From: Microcaldota archaeon
GTDB lineage: Archaea; B1Sed10-29; JACOVT01
DNA length: 15,179 nucleotides
Direction of reading: 5' to 3'
NCBI GenBank assembly: GCA_016177165.1
Contig: JACOVT010000052.1
Span: 1-15,179 of the forward strand
Under the pieces are notes generated by a model. The model had not been told where the DNA came from and made no database searches. It worked only from the letters and a program-made list of their open reading frames with translations. This document shows positions 13,733 to 15,179 of this stretch, one piece after another. Position numbers and translations under genes: made by a program. Positions within the stretch are counted from its first letter, which is position 1, and each line of letters opens with the position of its first letter.

Positions 13733-14128
13733 ATGAAGAGTGATCGTGGCTACGCGCTCTGGCTTGCCTCCAAGGCCAACCTGCTCCTCTACGCGGCAGT
13801 AATGTTTGCCAGCTTTGCATTCTACTTCACGATACAGCAGGACTTTCAGGGAAAGGACTTGGCGTACAGGAGTGCCGAGAACATTGCGCGGCTGCTCGAC
13901 TCGGCAGCCGCATCCCCGGGCGACTTCTCCCAAAACGTCACCCTGCCCGGCGGGGTATCAACAATAGCAATACAGAACCCCTCGGGGAGCGACTACTCGC
14001 TGCAAGTGCTGGTTGATGGAAAGTACTCGGCAGAACGCACGATACACGCCAAAGCCTCTGTCATGACCGTTCAGAACCGATCCAGCATAATTGTCTCCAA
14101 AAAGAACGGAGTAGTCTCAATATCCTAG
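13733..14128 (+). CDS. Membrane-anchored pilin-like protein, 131 aa
   Basis: I do not recognise a named family. A short basic start (MKSDRG) is followed by one hydrophobic helix at about 17-34 (LLLYAAVMFASFAFYF), a helical neck (KDLAYRSAENIARLLDSAA) and a beta-rich domain rich in Ser, Val and Gly. Two sequons (N68, N115) lie in the part predicted outside. The N-terminal helix plus beta domain is the general fold plan of type IV pilins and of archaellum stator proteins. The gene starts 17 nt after the previous stop and 12 nt before the next start, inside the pilus operon. It could be a minor pilin; no cleavage motif is clear. Confidence 0.72.
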   Translation: MKSDRGYALWLASKANLLLYAAVMFASFAFYFTIQQDFQGKDLAYRSAENIARLLDSAAASPGDFSQNVTLPGGVSTIAIQNPSGSDYSLQVLVDGKYSAERTIHAKASVMTVQNRSSIIVSKKNGVVSIS

Positions 14129-14140
14129 CGGCTTTCAGGG

Positions 14141-14530
14141 ATGCTTATGGAGTTTGCAGACGAGCTGTTCACAATACTGCCCTACGCAGTCGCCGTCATA
14201 GCGCTGCTGCTCGCAATAACATATGGGGTCTCCCAGTATTCTGCGCAGCGGGACTTCCTGAGCGCCCACCGCGGCTCGCTTGAAATGGCCGAGCTGCAAC
14301 TTTTGCCGCACATGGGGGTGCTGAACGAGTCCCAACTCGATAACCTGGGGTGCCCGCGCTCTGGCGACTTCAAGATAAGGATCGAGGCAAAAGACCTCGA
14401 AAGGGACAAGTCATGGTCCTGCGGAGATGCCGGCAACTACACGGCCTCCTCAACGCTGCCTTTCCTCGTCCGCGCGGCCAACAACTCGACGTTCATTGGC
14501 GAGCTGACCGCAAGGGTGAAACTCAAATGA
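14141..14530 (+). CDS. Membrane-anchored pilin-like protein, 129 aa
   Basis: I do not recognise a named family. The start is MLMEFADELF, then a single hydrophobic helix (LPYAVAVIALLLAITYGV, about 13-30) and a predominantly extracellular C-terminal domain. That domain has two cysteines (C71, C94) that could form a disulphide, and sequons at N62, N99, N114 and N115. Either ATG 14141 or ATG 14147 could be used; AGGG at 14137-14140 is better spaced for the second. The 3' end overlaps the next start by 4 nt (ATGA), so the two are translationally coupled. The role is inferred from operon position: minor pilin or pilus accessory. Confidence 0.72.
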   Translation: MLMEFADELFTILPYAVAVIALLLAITYGVSQYSAQRDFLSAHRGSLEMAELQLLPHMGVLNESQLDNLGCPRSGDFKIRIEAKDLERDKSWSCGDAGNYTASSTLPFLVRAANNSTFIGELTARVKLK

Positions 14531-15027
14531 AACACAACAATGGCCAGTCGGCGATCGACCTGATCTTCCTAGCGCTGGGCGTGCTGGCAGTTGCATTCTT
14601 CCTCTCTTCTGCGATCGCCCAGTCGGCCGTCGGCGCGCAGGCGCTGCGAGCCCAGTCCCAGACCCACAACCAAGGGTTGCTGGCAATACTCAACCAGTAC
14701 GCCGAGCTCCCGAGCAACCAGAACACCCCCCTCAAGGGGCGCGTGCTCGACCTGATAGCGTTCGAGGCGTGCAGCGGCTGCGTGGGCGACTCGTGCTCCA
14801 AGATAGAGGAACGCATCAACAGGTCAGCGGGGCTGCTCAACTCAAAACGCAGGCATTACATACTTGACGTGGAAGGGGTGTTGAGGGTGTATGATAACCT
14901 GTCAAGCGTCTGCCTCGAGGGCATCTCGGTCGCCCAGTTCAACCATACCACGAGCTGCGGGAAAAAGTTAAACATCACTTATGGGGCCTGGTCGTATGCC
15001 CAAAAGGTAAAAGAACCCCCTTGCTGA
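14527..15027 (+). CDS. Class III signal-peptide, cysteine-rich pilin-like protein, 166 aa
   Basis: The protein begins MKHNNG and continues QSAIDLIFLALGVLAVAFF. This matches the class III prepilin motif (Gly then QxSxExxxL) with Ala for Ser and Asp for Glu, so cleavage after G6 is expected and the leader is only six residues. The C-terminal domain carries six cysteines (82, 85, 90, 129, 144 and the last residue, 166), probably in disulphides outside the cell. It also carries four sequons (N98, N124, N139, N149). A longer frame upstream to 14350 overlaps the previous gene and is rejected. GGGTGA at 14514-14519 is a good ribosome-binding site for ATG 14527. It is likely a minor pilin. Confidence 0.8.
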   Translation: MKHNNGQSAIDLIFLALGVLAVAFFLSSAIAQSAVGAQALRAQSQTHNQGLLAILNQYAELPSNQNTPLKGRVLDLIAFEACSGCVGDSCSKIEERINRSAGLLNSKRRHYILDVEGVLRVYDNLSSVCLEGISVAQFNHTTSCGKKLNITYGAWSYAQKVKEPPC

Positions 15028-15048
15028 AAAGAAAAAGAGGCGAATCGA

Positions 15049-15179
15049 ATGGTGCTTGGGTTTGAGAAGATAGGCGAAATCGAAAAACTCGTGAAAGACC
15101 TTAACCAGAAGGTTACGGAGCTGGACGTCGAGGTCAACGTGCTGCGCAACGAGGTGCGCGACCTGCGCGCCCGGCTGGA
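15049..15179 (+). CDS. Coiled-coil protein, 5' fragment cut by the window end
   Basis: ATG 15049 opens a frame that runs to the window edge; only 43 residues are visible. After MVLGFEKIG the sequence is a regular heptad-like helix (IEKLVKDLNQKVTELDVEVNV, then LRNEVRDLRARL), clearly a coiled coil. It has no signal peptide or membrane segment so far. AGAGG at 15035-15040 is a plausible ribosome-binding site, and the gene follows the Cys-rich pilin by 21 nt, in the same operon. Archaellum operons include small coiled-coil/FlaC/D/E-type proteins, but the fragment is too short to assign one. Confidence 0.7.
   Translation, partial: MVLGFEKIGEIEKLVKDLNQKVTELDVEVNVLRNEVRDLRARL

Noticed and set aside
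14350..14526. 59-codon N-terminal extension of the Cys-rich pilin
   Set aside because: It overlaps the previous gene out of frame; a good ribosome-binding site and a class III leader support ATG 14527.

Overview
The window looks archaeal. Promoter-proximal genes have TATA-like boxes (CTTTTAAG or close variants) centred about 25-30 nt before their start codons, so most appear leaderless, and several start with GTG. Genes inside operons have GGTGA or AGGAGG ribosome-binding sites instead. The protein content agrees: an adenosine-specific kinase, a methionyl-tRNA synthetase with two zinc knuckles, and pilins with archaeal class III signal peptides. GC is moderately high apart from one AT-richer gene. 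A DPANN-type archaeon (Micrarchaeota or Diapherotrites-like) is my guess from gene style; no rRNA or other phylogenetic marker is present to settle it.

Left part (1-2430): small unrecognised genes. Two leaderless GTG genes (11-442 minus and 476-886 plus) diverge from interlocked promoters. They are followed by two more plus-strand unknowns and a possible 24-residue ORF, then a clear adenosine-specific kinase. Middle (2493-6630): methionyl-tRNA synthetase, whose C-terminus is a B3/B4-type domain (as in the PheRS beta subunit and solo B3/B4 proteins) rather than the usual Trbp111-like domain. Upstream of it is an AT-richer NYN/PIN-like nuclease gene with an 11-bp perfect inverted repeat in its leader. 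Divergent from that is a two-gene membrane-lipid operon: a DedA/VTT protein and a CDP-alcohol phosphatidyltransferase. Next (6622-8900, minus): an extended SDR epimerase/dehydratase, a PHP-family phosphoesterase and a Yip1-like membrane protein.

Right part (9000 to the edge): a long operon for a type IV pilus or archaellum-like machine. It holds an assembly ATPase with an N-terminal four-cysteine module, a polytopic TadC/FlaJ-like platform protein, five small pilin-like or membrane-anchored secreted proteins, and the start of a coiled-coil protein cut by the window end. The genes overlap or lie 4-24 nt apart. The five small proteins carry about 20 N-glycosylation sequons in 636 residues; the ATPase has none. 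One of them starts directly with a sequence matching the mature N-terminus of its neighbouring prepilin, with no leader peptide. No FlaH/ArlH, prepilin peptidase or archaellin gene is visible, so an adhesive or otherwise specialised pilus is more likely than a classical archaellum, though the operon continues beyond the window.

No tRNA, rRNA, CRISPR array or insertion sequence was seen, and no stretch over 300 bases lacks a gene.
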